From an uncultured Nitrospiraceae bacterium (lineage in GTDB: Bacteria; Nitrospirota; Thermodesulfovibrionia; Thermodesulfovibrionales; Thermodesulfovibrionaceae): a stretch of 43,416 bases of DNA. Location: assembly GCA_937139565.1 (NCBI GenBank), contig CAKZQH010000085.1, positions 1 through 43,416 of the forward strand, given 5' to 3'. Shown piece by piece: positions 30,832 to 39,987 of the stretch (positions are counted from its first letter, which is position 1; every line of letters begins with the position of its first letter). Under the pieces are notes generated by a model. The model saw only the letters and a list, made by a program, of their open reading frames with translations. It had not been told where the DNA came from and made no database searches. The position numbers were made by a program, and so were the translations under genes.

Positions 30832-32469
30832 ATGAATGATTTCTATCAACAAATTGCATCAGTTGCAAAAGTTGAACCTTTAGAGGAAAACCTTATTGTC
30901 TTTGCCGAACCGGGTCAGATAAAAGAAATTGTTAATATTGTCAAAATTCAAAATGCCCGTTTTGTTCATTTAACAGCAATTGATTTCTCAGAGAAGAAAA
31001 ACAAAATAGAGCTTAACTATTTTTTTCTTCTGCTAAAGGATAAGTTAAACATTATATTAAAAACCGAGCTTGACTCAACCAATCCTATCATTTCATCCAT
31101 CTCGGAGATAATTCCAGGAGCTATTTGGGCTGAAAGAGAGTGTAAGGACCTTTTTGGAGTTAACTTTGAAGGACATCCTGATCCAAGAAGGCTTGTTCTT
31201 GCCGATGATTGGCCAGATAATATTTATCCGCTTCGAAAAAACTTTTCCTATAATTCCAAACCTAAGGTTAAATCTGAGACGACTGTAGAACTTAAAAAGC
31301 CCGGTGAGGGTAAAACAGTTATTCCCATAGGTCCGTTTTATCCATCCTTAGAAGAACCAGCTTATTTTAGACTTATAGTTGAAGGCGAGGAGATTGTTGA
31401 TTTTGATTATCGAGGATTTTATGTTCATAGAGGAATCGAAAAGCTTGCAGAAAGTGCTCTTAATTATCAGCAAATTCCCTTTCTTGCAGAGCGTATTTGT
31501 GGTATATGTGGTTTTGTTCATAGCACTGCTTATTGTCAAGCAGTTGAAAAAGCAGGAGGTATAGAAATTCCTGAGAGAGCAAAATATATTCGCACAATCT
31601 TCCTTGAACTTGAAAGACTTCATAGCCATCTTCTCTGGGTTGGTCTTGCTGCTCACATTGTTGGTTTTGATACTCTTTTTATGCAGGCATGGCGAATAAG
31701 AGAACCTGTAATGTATCTTTGTGAACTTATTACAGGTAATAGAAAAACCTATGGTATTAATATTGTTGGTGGAGTGACAATAGATGTGCTTCCAAAGCAT
31801 CTTGAGGATATGAAGGAAGTGCTGAATCAAATTGAAAAAGAGGCAAGAGAAATAAGAGAAATAATTCTTGAAGATGAGGTTCTTCAGCTAAGATTTAAAG
31901 ATGTTGGTAGGCTAACCGAAGATGATGCTATGAAATATTTTGTGGGTGGCCCTGTTGCTCGAGCATCAGGAGTAGAGATTGATATAAGGGCTAATTTCCC
32001 TTATGCTGCCTATTCTAATATAGATTTTCGCATACCGCTTAGAAAAGAAGGAGATGTTTGGGCAAGAACCCTTGTGAGACTTGAGGAGATTTTTATCTCA
32101 ATAGGTATTCTTAGGACTATAATAAACAGTTTACCAGAAGGCAACACATCAACTAAGGTGGTAAAAATAGAACCTTGGCGTGAAGCGATATCCTATGTTG
32201 AAGCACCTAGAGGACAGCTTTTTCACTATGTTATGACTGGTCCTGAGGGAAGGCCTTATCGTTGGAGTGTAAGAGCTCCCTCTTATCAAAATTATCAGGC
32301 ACTTTCTGTTTTGCTTAAAGGTGGTTCAATAGCAGATGCTCCACTAATCATTGCAAGTATTGACCCATGCTTTTCCTGTACAGAAAGATTTGAAGTATTG
32401 GATAGAAAGAACAAAAAAGTGGATATTTACACAGCTAAGGATTTACGAAAATGTTTAGAAGCAAACTAA
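30832..32469 (+). CDS. hyfG: Group 4 [NiFe] hydrogenase large subunit (HyfG/HycE-like)
   Basis: The 545-residue protein fuses an N-terminal 30-kDa complex I (NuoC-like) domain (signature ERECKDLFGVNFEGHPDPRR near 103-122) to a NuoD-like catalytic domain. The Ni-binding cysteine pairs of a true hydrogenase are present: RICGIC at 221-226 and DPCFSC at 511-516, so this is not a Nuo subunit. After CTER a 26-residue tail remains, as in HycE, where a protease cuts after this Arg once nickel is inserted. It starts the nine-gene operon and overlaps the Fe-S subunit by 19 bp. H2 oxidation or proton reduction would occur on the cytoplasmic side of the membrane. Confidence 0.93.
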   Translation: MNDFYQQIASVAKVEPLEENLIVFAEPGQIKEIVNIVKIQNARFVHLTAIDFSEKKNKIELNYFFLLLKDKLNIILKTELDSTNPIISSISEIIPGAIWAERECKDLFGVNFEGHPDPRRLVLADDWPDNIYPLRKNFSYNSKPKVKSETTVELKKPGEGKTVIPIGPFYPSLEEPAYFRLIVEGEEIVDFDYRGFYVHRGIEKLAESALNYQQIPFLAERICGICGFVHSTAYCQAVEKAGGIEIPERAKYIRTIFLELERLHSHLLWVGLAAHIVGFDTLFMQAWRIREPVMYLCELITGNRKTYGINIVGGVTIDVLPKHLEDMKEVLNQIEKEAREIREIILEDEVLQLRFKDVGRLTEDDAMKYFVGGPVARASGVEIDIRANFPYAAYSNIDFRIPLRKEGDVWARTLVRLEEIFISIGILRTIINSLPEGNTSTKVVKIEPWREAISYVEAPRGQLFHYVMTGPEGRPYRWSVRAPSYQNYQALSVLLKGGSIADAPLIIASIDPCFSCTERFEVLDRKNKKVDIYTAKDLRKCLEAN

Positions 32470-32951
32470 GAGCGCTTCTTCTTTCTTCAAGGCATAAGAA
32501 AATAATAAGACACTATCCTTTTGTTCCTGTAACACCACCTGAAAATCTCAGAGGAAGACTTGAGGTATTTGCTGATAGATGTATTGGATGTGGAAATTGT
32601 GTCAGAGTATGTCCATCTCGCTTGATAGAAATTAAAAGTTCCGATGAAGAGAAGGCTGTTATTTTTTATGCTGGAAGATGTATCTACTGCGGAAGATGCG
32701 CAGTTAGTTGCCCTGAAAAGGCAATTCAGATAACCCATGAATTTGAGCTTGCTACAGATAATAAGAATGATCTTGAGATTATAATCAAAATAAAAATGGT
32801 AAAGTGTCGCCAATGTGGCAAGCCTTTTATTACTCAAAACATGTTTAACAAACAGGTGGCAAAGCTTGAAGACAAAAGCGAAGAGAACATAAGCAGACTT
32901 ATGTTATGCGCTGAATGTAAGAGAAAAAGCCAAAGTAGAGGGAATGAGTAA
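32451..32951 (+). CDS. hyfH: Hydrogenase 2x[4Fe-4S] subunit (HyfH/HycF/NuoI-like)
   Basis: The 166-residue protein carries two [4Fe-4S] motifs, CIGCGNCVRVCP (C44, C47, C50, C54) and CIYCGRCAVSCP (C77, C80, C83, C87). It would pass electrons between the catalytic module and a soluble partner. The C-terminus has a separate pair of CxxC motifs (C119/C122 and C153/C156) that look like a zinc ribbon, also seen in some HycF/HyfH relatives. Its start lies within the 3' end of the large-subunit gene, and the next gene starts immediately after its stop. Confidence 0.9.
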   Translation: MFRSKLRALLLSSRHKKIIRHYPFVPVTPPENLRGRLEVFADRCIGCGNCVRVCPSRLIEIKSSDEEKAVIFYAGRCIYCGRCAVSCPEKAIQITHEFELATDNKNDLEIIIKIKMVKCRQCGKPFITQNMFNKQVAKLEDKSEENISRLMLCAECKRKSQSRGNE

Positions 32952-34412
32952 ATGGATGTTCTTCTTATTCAGTTGTTAGTTCCATTTTTTGGAGCAATTA
33001 TATGTTATCTTTTTAAAAGCAGGGCATCTGGATTAGTAGCAAGTTTTTTTGCTCTCATGACATTTTCTTTGACATTATTTAATATTCTGACTAGCCTTTC
33101 TTTTACTCAAAAAACGGATTATCAATGGGATTTCTTTTCATGGCTTAACATTCCATTTTCTTTTGGCCTTTTTACAGACGGGTTAAGCTCACTTATGCTT
33201 ATTTTAATTACTCTGATCGGCCTTTTTGTGATTCTATATTCTGTTGGTTATTTAAGCCCAAATAACCGAGATCATGGCTTTTATCCACCATATGGTAGTT
33301 ATTACTTTTTAATGCTTCTTTTTATTGGAGCAATGATTGGAGTTGTCACATCAAAGAATTTTCTTCAGGTCTTCTTATTTTGGGAAATTACTACTATTTG
33401 CTCCTGGGCTCTTATTTCTTATATGAGGGACAGCAAAGGGATTTTTTCAGGCTTTAAGGCTTTCATAATGACTCACATTGGAGGTATCTCTTTTTTAGTG
33501 GCTTTGGGAATACTCTATGTAGAGGCTAAGTCTTTTGATTTTTCCTCTATCTCAGTTTTACCACCTACTGAAAAGTTTTTGGTTTTTGGCCTGTTGTTTT
33601 TTGCAGCTTCTGCTAAATCTGCACAGATCCCTCTTTTTACATGGCTTCCAAATGCAATGGTTGCACCCACTCCTGTTAGTGCCTATTTACATGCGGCGGC
33701 TATGGTAAAGGCAGGAGTTTATCTTATTGCCAGGATATATCTTTCAAATCCTGAACTATCAGCTAATTGTGCCTTTATTGTTGCAGTAGTCTCTATTCTT
33801 ACAATGCTTATTTCGGTAATTTTATACTACATTCAAGATGACCTTAAAAGTCTTCTTGCCTATTCAACAATTGGTCACCTCGGATATATTCTTTTTGGTG
33901 TGTCTCTCGGAATTTTTGGCTCAATAACCGGTGGAATTGGAGGTATTTTCCATATAATAAATCATGGTTTTGCTAAGGGACTTCTATTCCTCTGTGTTGG
34001 TGCAATTTCCTATGCAACGGGTTCTAAGAGCATAAATGAACTTAGAGGCATAAGCAGTAAGTTTCCATTTTTAGCCGTATGCTTTATTGTTGGGATGTTT
34101 TCTATTGTCGGAATTCCTCCCTTTTCAGGCTTCTGGAGCAAGTTCATGATTTTTACCGGTGCTTTTGAACTAAAATACGGACCTCTAACTTTTTTCGGCA
34201 TACTGGCCATATTTGAAAGCTTGCTTTCCTTTTGTTGGTATATTTTTGTAGGACATAGAGTTTTTTTTGGAACACCATCGGAAAAAGTTCTAAATGCTCA
34301 CAAGGATTTACCGTTTTCAATGAGAATATCATTGGTCTTGCTACTTTTCTTTACTATTATTTCACCTCTTCTTGGATATCCTTTTGTAAAGGTTCTTTAT
34401 GGAGGAGTTTAA
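32952..34412 (+). CDS. Antiporter-like membrane subunit (HyfD/NuoL-M-like)
   Basis: The 486-residue polytopic protein belongs to the proton_antipo_M family (NuoL/M/N, MrpA/D, HyfB/D/F). Expected charged helices are seen: the Glu of QVFLFWEITTICSWALISY and the Lys of FFAASAKSAQIPLFTWLPNA, followed by MVAPTPVSAYLHAAAMVKAG. It should form one ion-translocating channel of the membrane arm. Its length is close to E. coli HyfD (479). The start immediately follows the hyfH-like stop, and the following gene starts immediately after its own stop. HyfD versus NuoL naming rests on length and context. Confidence 0.85.
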   Translation: MDVLLIQLLVPFFGAIICYLFKSRASGLVASFFALMTFSLTLFNILTSLSFTQKTDYQWDFFSWLNIPFSFGLFTDGLSSLMLILITLIGLFVILYSVGYLSPNNRDHGFYPPYGSYYFLMLLFIGAMIGVVTSKNFLQVFLFWEITTICSWALISYMRDSKGIFSGFKAFIMTHIGGISFLVALGILYVEAKSFDFSSISVLPPTEKFLVFGLLFFAASAKSAQIPLFTWLPNAMVAPTPVSAYLHAAAMVKAGVYLIARIYLSNPELSANCAFIVAVVSILTMLISVILYYIQDDLKSLLAYSTIGHLGYILFGVSLGIFGSITGGIGGIFHIINHGFAKGLLFLCVGAISYATGSKSINELRGISSKFPFLAVCFIVGMFSIVGIPPFSGFWSKFMIFTGAFELKYGPLTFFGILAIFESLLSFCWYIFVGHRVFFGTPSEKVLNAHKDLPFSMRISLVLLLFFTIISPLLGYPFVKVLYGGV

Positions 34413-36479
34413 ATGGAATACCTTTATTTTTCCTTTCTATCTTTAACTTTAGGCGCTCTGCTTACAGCCTTAATCAGGAATAAAATTGGGAGCGGAGTTC
34501 TGGCTGTTCTTTTTACATCTATTAGTGCAGTTTTGCTTATTGACCTGGCTTTAGATGTTCTTTTCAATAATAAAATATTTGAAGAAGAAGTGTTCTCTCT
34601 ACTTCCACTTCTTAATGCTTCTATTTTTATTAGAGTGGATGCTCTTTCTGCTTTATTTCTTTTAATTGTGGCAATTGTATCTTTCTGTGTTTGTCTTTTC
34701 TCAGTTAAATATATAAGCAGTTATAGCCAATCGTCATTGTCCTTTTATCCACCAATTCTGTCTCTTTTTGCATCTTCAGTAGGCTTAGTCTGTATAAAGG
34801 ATTTGCTTTTTTTTATCCTATTTTGGGAAATGATGACCCTTACTTCATGGATTCTTGTTGTTTTTGAACGAGAGAAAAAGCAAGCCCTGAAAGCAGGACT
34901 TCAGTACTTTATCGCCACCCATGTGGCAACAGCCTTTTTAATTCTTGCTGCGGTTATTATTTATTCATATTCCAATTCCTTTGAATTTTCAGAAGTTTAT
35001 AAGTCCTTAGGTAATATTTTGGTTAACAATTCTTTATTGGGCAATTTTCTCATATTTTGCTTTTTTATAGCCTTTGTTACAAAGGCTGGAGTTTTACCTT
35101 TTGGTTTCTGGCTTCCAAATGCTTATCCTCAACCTCCATCTTCAGCTTCATCTTTTTTTGGTGGCGTCATGTCAAAACTTGCTGTTTATGCAATATTGCG
35201 ATTCTTTTTATCGGTAATTCCTCTATCTTCAACCACTGAAGCATGGGGATTTGTGATTGCCTTTTTTGGCGTTATATCTATTTTTATTGGAACGATTGCA
35301 GCGCTTACCCAGGATGAGGCAAAAAGGCTTATGTCTTTCCATGCGATTGGACAGGTGGGCTATATGCTTCTCGGTATAGGTGTAGGAATTTATTTTATCC
35401 ATATTAGTCCTTTCCTGAGTGTTATTGCTCTTACAGGAGGCATTTTTCATGCTTTTAATAACTCCATATATAAAAGTCTCTTGTTTCTCAATGCAGGTGC
35501 GATTTTCTATAAAACATCAACTACGGATTTAAATAGAGTGTCAGGTTTAATCAAAGTTATGCCTTTAACTGCTCTTGCTGCAATGGTTGGGGCCCTCTCA
35601 ATAGCTGGAGTGCCTCCTTTTAATGGATTTGTTTCAAAGTTGCTTATTTTTGAGTCTTCCATTTGGTCAGCAAGAGTTAATGAAGCTTTATTTTTAGTTA
35701 AAGGAGCATTTATTATTTTTGGAATTATTTCGATATTTATCTCAGCAATTACACTGGCATCCTTTCTTAAGTTTATCAATTCTGCCTTTATGGGTAAATT
35801 TAAGGAAGAGGACATTAAAGGAGGAAGACTCTCATGGAGCATGACTTTGCCCCAGATAATTCTTGCGACTATATGCGTTGTTACTGGACTTTTTCCATCT
35901 GTACCTATCAAATTTATGTATGACGCAATTTTGGTATCAAGCAAGATAAATTTGCCAGATTTTAACCAGGTTTTCAGTGCTGATATTGCGGGAATTGGTA
36001 TTAACTACTGCCAGAGTTGTTTATCCTCTGGTGCATGGTATCCTCTTTTTATTATTTCTTCAACAATTATGCTTTCTTTAATTATTTTTAGCTTTGAGAG
36101 ATATGCAGGGGCTAAAATTAGGGAAGTTAAGACATGGTATGGTGGTAAGGAGCATACTCCAGAGGAGGTAATATACACAGGACATAGTTTTTATCAACCT
36201 TTTAAAGAAATTGTTAGTTTCAAAGTAGGAGGGATTTATTTCAAAGGATTTTATCCCTCTGAGTTTCCTCCTTTAAAGTTTGCCTTTCCAAAGTGGATAA
36301 CTAAAATTATTCAACCAGATGATTGGTTTTACTATCCTTTGGCAAATTTAATTTCAAAGTTTTTTGATAGAATGAGTAATTTTTATGAGAGATTAAACAG
36401 ATACTATATTTTCTGGTTTGTGTTAGGTAGTTTGCTTGTAGGAATTCTTGTATTTTATTTTTATGGAGGGAAGCTGTGA
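34413..36479 (+). CDS. Antiporter-like membrane subunit (HyfB-like)
   Basis: The 688-residue protein is a long NuoL/HyfB-type antiporter-like subunit, close in length to E. coli HyfB (672). It has the channel Glu in LLFFILFWEMMTLTSWIL, the Lys in FVTKAGVLPFGFWLPNAYPQ and a GVMSKLAVYAILRF helix. A C-terminal extension after about 560 ends in a final membrane helix (FWFVLGSLLVGILVFYFYGG), preceded by a soluble segment GGKEHTPEEVIYTGHSFYQP. It probably contributes a second ion channel. It overlaps the HyfC-like gene by 4 bp (GTGA). Confidence 0.87.
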   Translation: MEYLYFSFLSLTLGALLTALIRNKIGSGVLAVLFTSISAVLLIDLALDVLFNNKIFEEEVFSLLPLLNASIFIRVDALSALFLLIVAIVSFCVCLFSVKYISSYSQSSLSFYPPILSLFASSVGLVCIKDLLFFILFWEMMTLTSWILVVFEREKKQALKAGLQYFIATHVATAFLILAAVIIYSYSNSFEFSEVYKSLGNILVNNSLLGNFLIFCFFIAFVTKAGVLPFGFWLPNAYPQPPSSASSFFGGVMSKLAVYAILRFFLSVIPLSSTTEAWGFVIAFFGVISIFIGTIAALTQDEAKRLMSFHAIGQVGYMLLGIGVGIYFIHISPFLSVIALTGGIFHAFNNSIYKSLLFLNAGAIFYKTSTTDLNRVSGLIKVMPLTALAAMVGALSIAGVPPFNGFVSKLLIFESSIWSARVNEALFLVKGAFIIFGIISIFISAITLASFLKFINSAFMGKFKEEDIKGGRLSWSMTLPQIILATICVVTGLFPSVPIKFMYDAILVSSKINLPDFNQVFSADIAGIGINYCQSCLSSGAWYPLFIISSTIMLSLIIFSFERYAGAKIREVKTWYGGKEHTPEEVIYTGHSFYQPFKEIVSFKVGGIYFKGFYPSEFPPLKFAFPKWITKIIQPDDWFYYPLANLISKFFDRMSNFYERLNRYYIFWFVLGSLLVGILVFYFYGGKL

Positions 36480-37390
36480 ATTTTACCTCCCTTTTTTTGT
36501 CAGTAATGGTTAATATATTTGTTGTTCTTCTTCTATCTCCTCTCTTTGATGGTTTTACGAGAAAAGTACGAGCCCTTATTCAAAGTCGTGTTGGTCCACC
36601 ACCGCTTCAGTCCTATTATGATATCCTTAAGCTGATGGGTAAAGAAGACCTTAAGTCAACTATTAATCCTCTTTTTAGATTCTCTCCTTATCTCTCGGTA
36701 ATAAGTATTGCAATGGCTTCTTTGCTCATACCTGTCACAGGACTCAATCCTCCTTTTAACTTTTTTGGAGATATATTTCTCTTTATATATATAATCACTG
36801 TTGTAGGTATCGCAATAATAATTACTGCATCAGCTTCTGAAAATCCCTTTGCCTATGTTGGAGCATCAAGAAAGATGATGCTTCATCTCTCTGTTGAACC
36901 CATTCTTGCCATCGCGCTTATAACTGGAGCTATTAACGCTGGCTCATTCAAAATTGGAGATATTGTTAGCTGGTATCACTTAAGTGGTCCTAATGTTTCA
37001 ATGCTTTTAGCCACCGTTTGTGTATTTCTCTCTCTTCAAGCATTAATAGGAAAAATTCCCTTTGACATATCTGAAGCAGAGCAGGAAATAGCCGAAGGTG
37101 TTTTAATTGAATTAAGCGGACCTAAATATGCCTGCCTTAAATGGGCTAACATGGCAAGACAGGTTCTTTTCTGCCTGGTTTTCAGTCAGATTTTTATACC
37201 CTGGCCAATAACTGATAGTTTAATTTTAAATACACTTATAGCCCTTTTCAAAGTTACAATAATTATATTTATTAGCACTCTTATTGAATCGCTCAATCCG
37301 AGACTTAGAATAGACCAGGCGCTGAAATATAATCTTACATTAGCTGGATTTTCTCTAACAGCAATATTTTTAGCCTTGTTAGGAGTATGA
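36476..37390 (+). CDS. Hydrogenase membrane anchor subunit (HyfC/HycD/NuoH-like)
   Basis: The 304-residue protein has about eight membrane helices and the NuoH family signatures: KVRALIQSRVGPPPLQSYYD then LKLMGKEDLK near the N-terminus, and the acidic loop IPFDISEAEQEIAEGVLIEL. NuoH-type subunits attach the catalytic module to the membrane arm. The start is a GTG sharing bases with the preceding stop (GTGA). It overlaps the HyfE-like gene by 4 bp (ATGA). Confidence 0.92.
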   Translation: MNFTSLFLSVMVNIFVVLLLSPLFDGFTRKVRALIQSRVGPPPLQSYYDILKLMGKEDLKSTINPLFRFSPYLSVISIAMASLLIPVTGLNPPFNFFGDIFLFIYIITVVGIAIIITASASENPFAYVGASRKMMLHLSVEPILAIALITGAINAGSFKIGDIVSWYHLSGPNVSMLLATVCVFLSLQALIGKIPFDISEAEQEIAEGVLIELSGPKYACLKWANMARQVLFCLVFSQIFIPWPITDSLILNTLIALFKVTIIIFISTLIESLNPRLRIDQALKYNLTLAGFSLTAIFLALLGV

Positions 37391-38040
37391 GAATGGAAAT
37401 AATCTATATAGCAATTTTATTTTTCGCCTTTCTCTCAGGAGAGTCAAAAAATCTTAAATTTTCCACATTTAGCCTAATTCCTCATTCATTACTCATTGCT
37501 ACTTCTGTTTTTCTTCTTGGCTATTATCAAAAAATTCCATCTCTCTATTTAATAGCAGGGGTAGATTTTCTTGTAAGGGCTATTCTTATGCCCGTTCTTT
37601 TAATAATAATACTTAAACAGAGGCTTGAAAGAGAAACCAAACCTCTCATAACTCATGCTCTTTCTATAGCTCTTTCTGTGGTTCTTTTATCTGTAATTTT
37701 TAATCTTGTCGAAACACTTAAGATTCAAAAATTACCGGATGTGCTTTCATCCTTTTCCTGTGGCTTTACACTTGCTATTTATGGACTTTTTCTTCTTATC
37801 TCAAAGAGAGATATGGTAAAAATGATTATTGCATTTTTTATTATAGAAAACGGAATCCATTTTCTTATCATTGCTCTTATTCCGCATTTGCCAAAGGGTA
37901 TAGAGCTTGCTCTTACCTTTAATTTTGTGGTTGCGCTGTTTTTATTCATCTATGTAACATTGAGACTTAATGAGATATTGGTTTTTGAGGAGATAAGGAA
38001 ATTTAGAGAATCGAATATTTTTTATAAATCAAAGGAGTGA
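37387..38040 (+). CDS. HyfE-like membrane subunit (NuoK-related)
   Basis: The 217-residue protein has about six or seven membrane helices. Its length equals that of E. coli HyfE (216), a NuoK-containing subunit of hydrogenase 4. The NuoK-like part is in the C-terminal half, with FFIIENGIHFLIIALIPHLP including the conserved Glu in a membrane helix. An alternative start is ATG at residue 3. Presence of HyfE, which formate hydrogenlyase (Hyc) lacks, points to a Hyf-type complex. Confidence 0.85.
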   Translation: MRMEIIYIAILFFAFLSGESKNLKFSTFSLIPHSLLIATSVFLLGYYQKIPSLYLIAGVDFLVRAILMPVLLIIILKQRLERETKPLITHALSIALSVVLLSVIFNLVETLKIQKLPDVLSSFSCGFTLAIYGLFLLISKRDMVKMIIAFFIIENGIHFLIIALIPHLPKGIELALTFNFVVALFLFIYVTLRLNEILVFEEIRKFRESNIFYKSKE

Positions 38041-38047
38041 GTAAGAG

Positions 38048-39496
38048 ATGGATTTCACAGGATTTATAAGTGTTCTTACCTTCAGTGGTCCAATGATTGG
38101 TTCTTTATTAGTATTTTTCTTTAGAAAAAATCTAATTTCTTCATCGGTGTCTCTTATTTCAATCTTTATAGCATTTTTATGTACACTCCTTTGTTCTTTT
38201 GAATTGGGAAAATCCGGTCAATATGTAATAGTTCCCTTAAATGGTTTTTACATAGATGGATTAAGTATTCTCATGCAGTTTATGGCTGAGATAGTTGCCT
38301 TTTTCGGAATTCTCTATTCTATTAAGGAATTACTTAAGCTTTATGAGCATAGAAAGAAAAATTTTTACCTTTTTTATTGTGCTATCCTTCTTTCTACAGG
38401 ATTTATGAATCTATCATTTATGCTTAATAATCTCTTTCTTGTTTACATATCTTTGGAATTGAGTAGTATAGTGGCTGTATATCTTATAACCTTTAATCTT
38501 AGCAAAGAAGCATTAAAAGCAGGTTTTCGATATCTGTTAATTGTAAATATTGGAATACTTTTTAGTCTTGTTGGAATTGTCCTTTTATTTTATGCGACTG
38601 AAGGAAATGTTTTAATAGCTGATATGGGACAAAATGTTAGGGAACTATCAAAAATTATGGCCTTTATTTGCGCAGGCTTGTTTATAGTTGGATTTTTTAC
38701 AAAGGCTGGACTTATACCTTTTCACACATGGTTACCTGATACCTATTCACAGGCACCAACAGCAGTGACAGTATTTCTTTCAGGAGGAATTACAAAAATT
38801 GGTTTGTATGGTGTTACAAGAACCTTGACTGTATTTAGCTCTCATTTAGAAGAAATAAAGCTCCTTGTTATTTTACTTTCCTCAGTAAGTATGCTTTTTG
38901 CAGCAATACTATCCTTTAGTCAGAAGGATGTAAAAAAGCTCATTGCTTATACCAGCATAAGTGAGATGGGAATAATAGCAGGAGCATTTGCAATTAATAG
39001 TTATCTTTCAATTTTTGGAGGGTTGTTTCATCTTCTAAATCATACTTTAATGAAAGCAACTTTGTTTTTTTCTATCGGAGCATTAATATACATTAAGGGC
39101 ACTAAAATTATAGATGAACTCAAAGGCATAGGAAGGGAAAATACTTCTACAGCTACTTCTTTTTTTATAGGAGCCTTAGCTGTAGGTGGACTGCCCCTAT
39201 TTGGTAGTTTTTATAGCTCTGTAACAATATTTCTTGCCTTTTATCAATCCAATATGCCCTGGACGTCAGTTTTACTTGCGCTTTCGGGTTTTATAAGTGC
39301 ATTAGCTTTACTAAGAGCTGCAACAAAAGTTTTTTGGAGCAATGCCCATCCACAAATTAGCTTGCATGTTCCTTTAACACTCAAGTTTTGCTTTCTATTT
39401 TTTTCCTTTAGCCTTATTTTAGTTGGAATATTTCCTCAAACAGTCTATCCCTTACTACATATAGCGGCAATGGGGATATTAAAAATAGTGAATTAA
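38048..39496 (+). CDS. Antiporter-like membrane subunit (HyfF-like)
   Basis: The 482-residue protein is the third NuoL/M/N-type subunit of the operon. It has the Glu-containing helix LFLVYISLELSSIVAVYLIT, the Lys-helix VGFFTKAGLIPFHTWLPDTY followed by SQAPTAVTVFLSGGITKIG, and another Lys in SQKDVKKLIAYTSISEMG. Position next to HyfE matches E. coli HyfF. Three such subunits imply up to three ion channels, more than in the Hyc complex. It starts 7 bases after the hyfE-like stop. Confidence 0.85.
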   Translation: MDFTGFISVLTFSGPMIGSLLVFFFRKNLISSSVSLISIFIAFLCTLLCSFELGKSGQYVIVPLNGFYIDGLSILMQFMAEIVAFFGILYSIKELLKLYEHRKKNFYLFYCAILLSTGFMNLSFMLNNLFLVYISLELSSIVAVYLITFNLSKEALKAGFRYLLIVNIGILFSLVGIVLLFYATEGNVLIADMGQNVRELSKIMAFICAGLFIVGFFTKAGLIPFHTWLPDTYSQAPTAVTVFLSGGITKIGLYGVTRTLTVFSSHLEEIKLLVILLSSVSMLFAAILSFSQKDVKKLIAYTSISEMGIIAGAFAINSYLSIFGGLFHLLNHTLMKATLFFSIGALIYIKGTKIIDELKGIGRENTSTATSFFIGALAVGGLPLFGSFYSSVTIFLAFYQSNMPWTSVLLALSGFISALALLRAATKVFWSNAHPQISLHVPLTLKFCFLFFSFSLILVGIFPQTVYPLLHIAAMGILKIVN

Positions 39497-39516
39497 TAAG
39501 GATTATAGGAGGTTTT

Positions 39517-39987
39517 ATGTCATTTTTAAAAAAAATAGCTCAAAATATGCTTAAAAAATCTATCTGGATATTTCATGTAAATACCGGTGCTTGTAATGGC
39601 TGTGACATAGAACTACTTGATATACTTACACCCTATTATGATATTGAGAGATTTGGGATGAAGGCAGTAAGCTCTCCCCGCCATGCAGATGCTCTTGTTA
39701 TATCAGGCCCAGTAACTCGACCGACTGTAGATTTTGTAAAAAGTGTGTATGAAGCCACTCCTGAGCCAAAAATCGTTATTGCTCTTGGTTCCTGTGCAAC
39801 AGCAGGAGGAATATGGTTTGACAGTTATAATGTAGTTGGTGGTGTTGATAAAATCATCCCTGTGAATCTTTATATTCCAGGATGTCCACCTCGTCCTGAG
39901 GCAATTTTGTTTGGAATAGCCCAGGCAATGGGTATTTCAAAGAAGAAAATTAAACCTCTTATTTCTGAACAAATTGGATATCAATGA
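39517..39987 (+). CDS. hyfI: [NiFe] hydrogenase small subunit (HyfI/HycG/NuoB-like)
   Basis: The 156-residue protein carries the four cysteines of the proximal [4Fe-4S] cluster (C26 and C29 in TGACNGCDIE, C93 in ALGSCATAGG and C123 in YIPGCPPRPEA). It lies against the nickel subunit and relays electrons. It is shorter than E. coli HyfI (252), similar to the compact small subunits of Ech/CooL-type enzymes. A GGAGG site precedes the ATG. It overlaps the protease gene by 14 bp. Confidence 0.92.
   Translation: MSFLKKIAQNMLKKSIWIFHVNTGACNGCDIELLDILTPYYDIERFGMKAVSSPRHADALVISGPVTRPTVDFVKSVYEATPEPKIVIALGSCATAGGIWFDSYNVVGGVDKIIPVNLYIPGCPPRPEAILFGIAQAMGISKKKIKPLISEQIGYQ

Noticed and set aside
31348-31830. 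160-codon reverse frame opposite the hydrogenase large subunit
   Set aside because: It is antisense to the catalytic domain including the RICGIC motif and has no family features.
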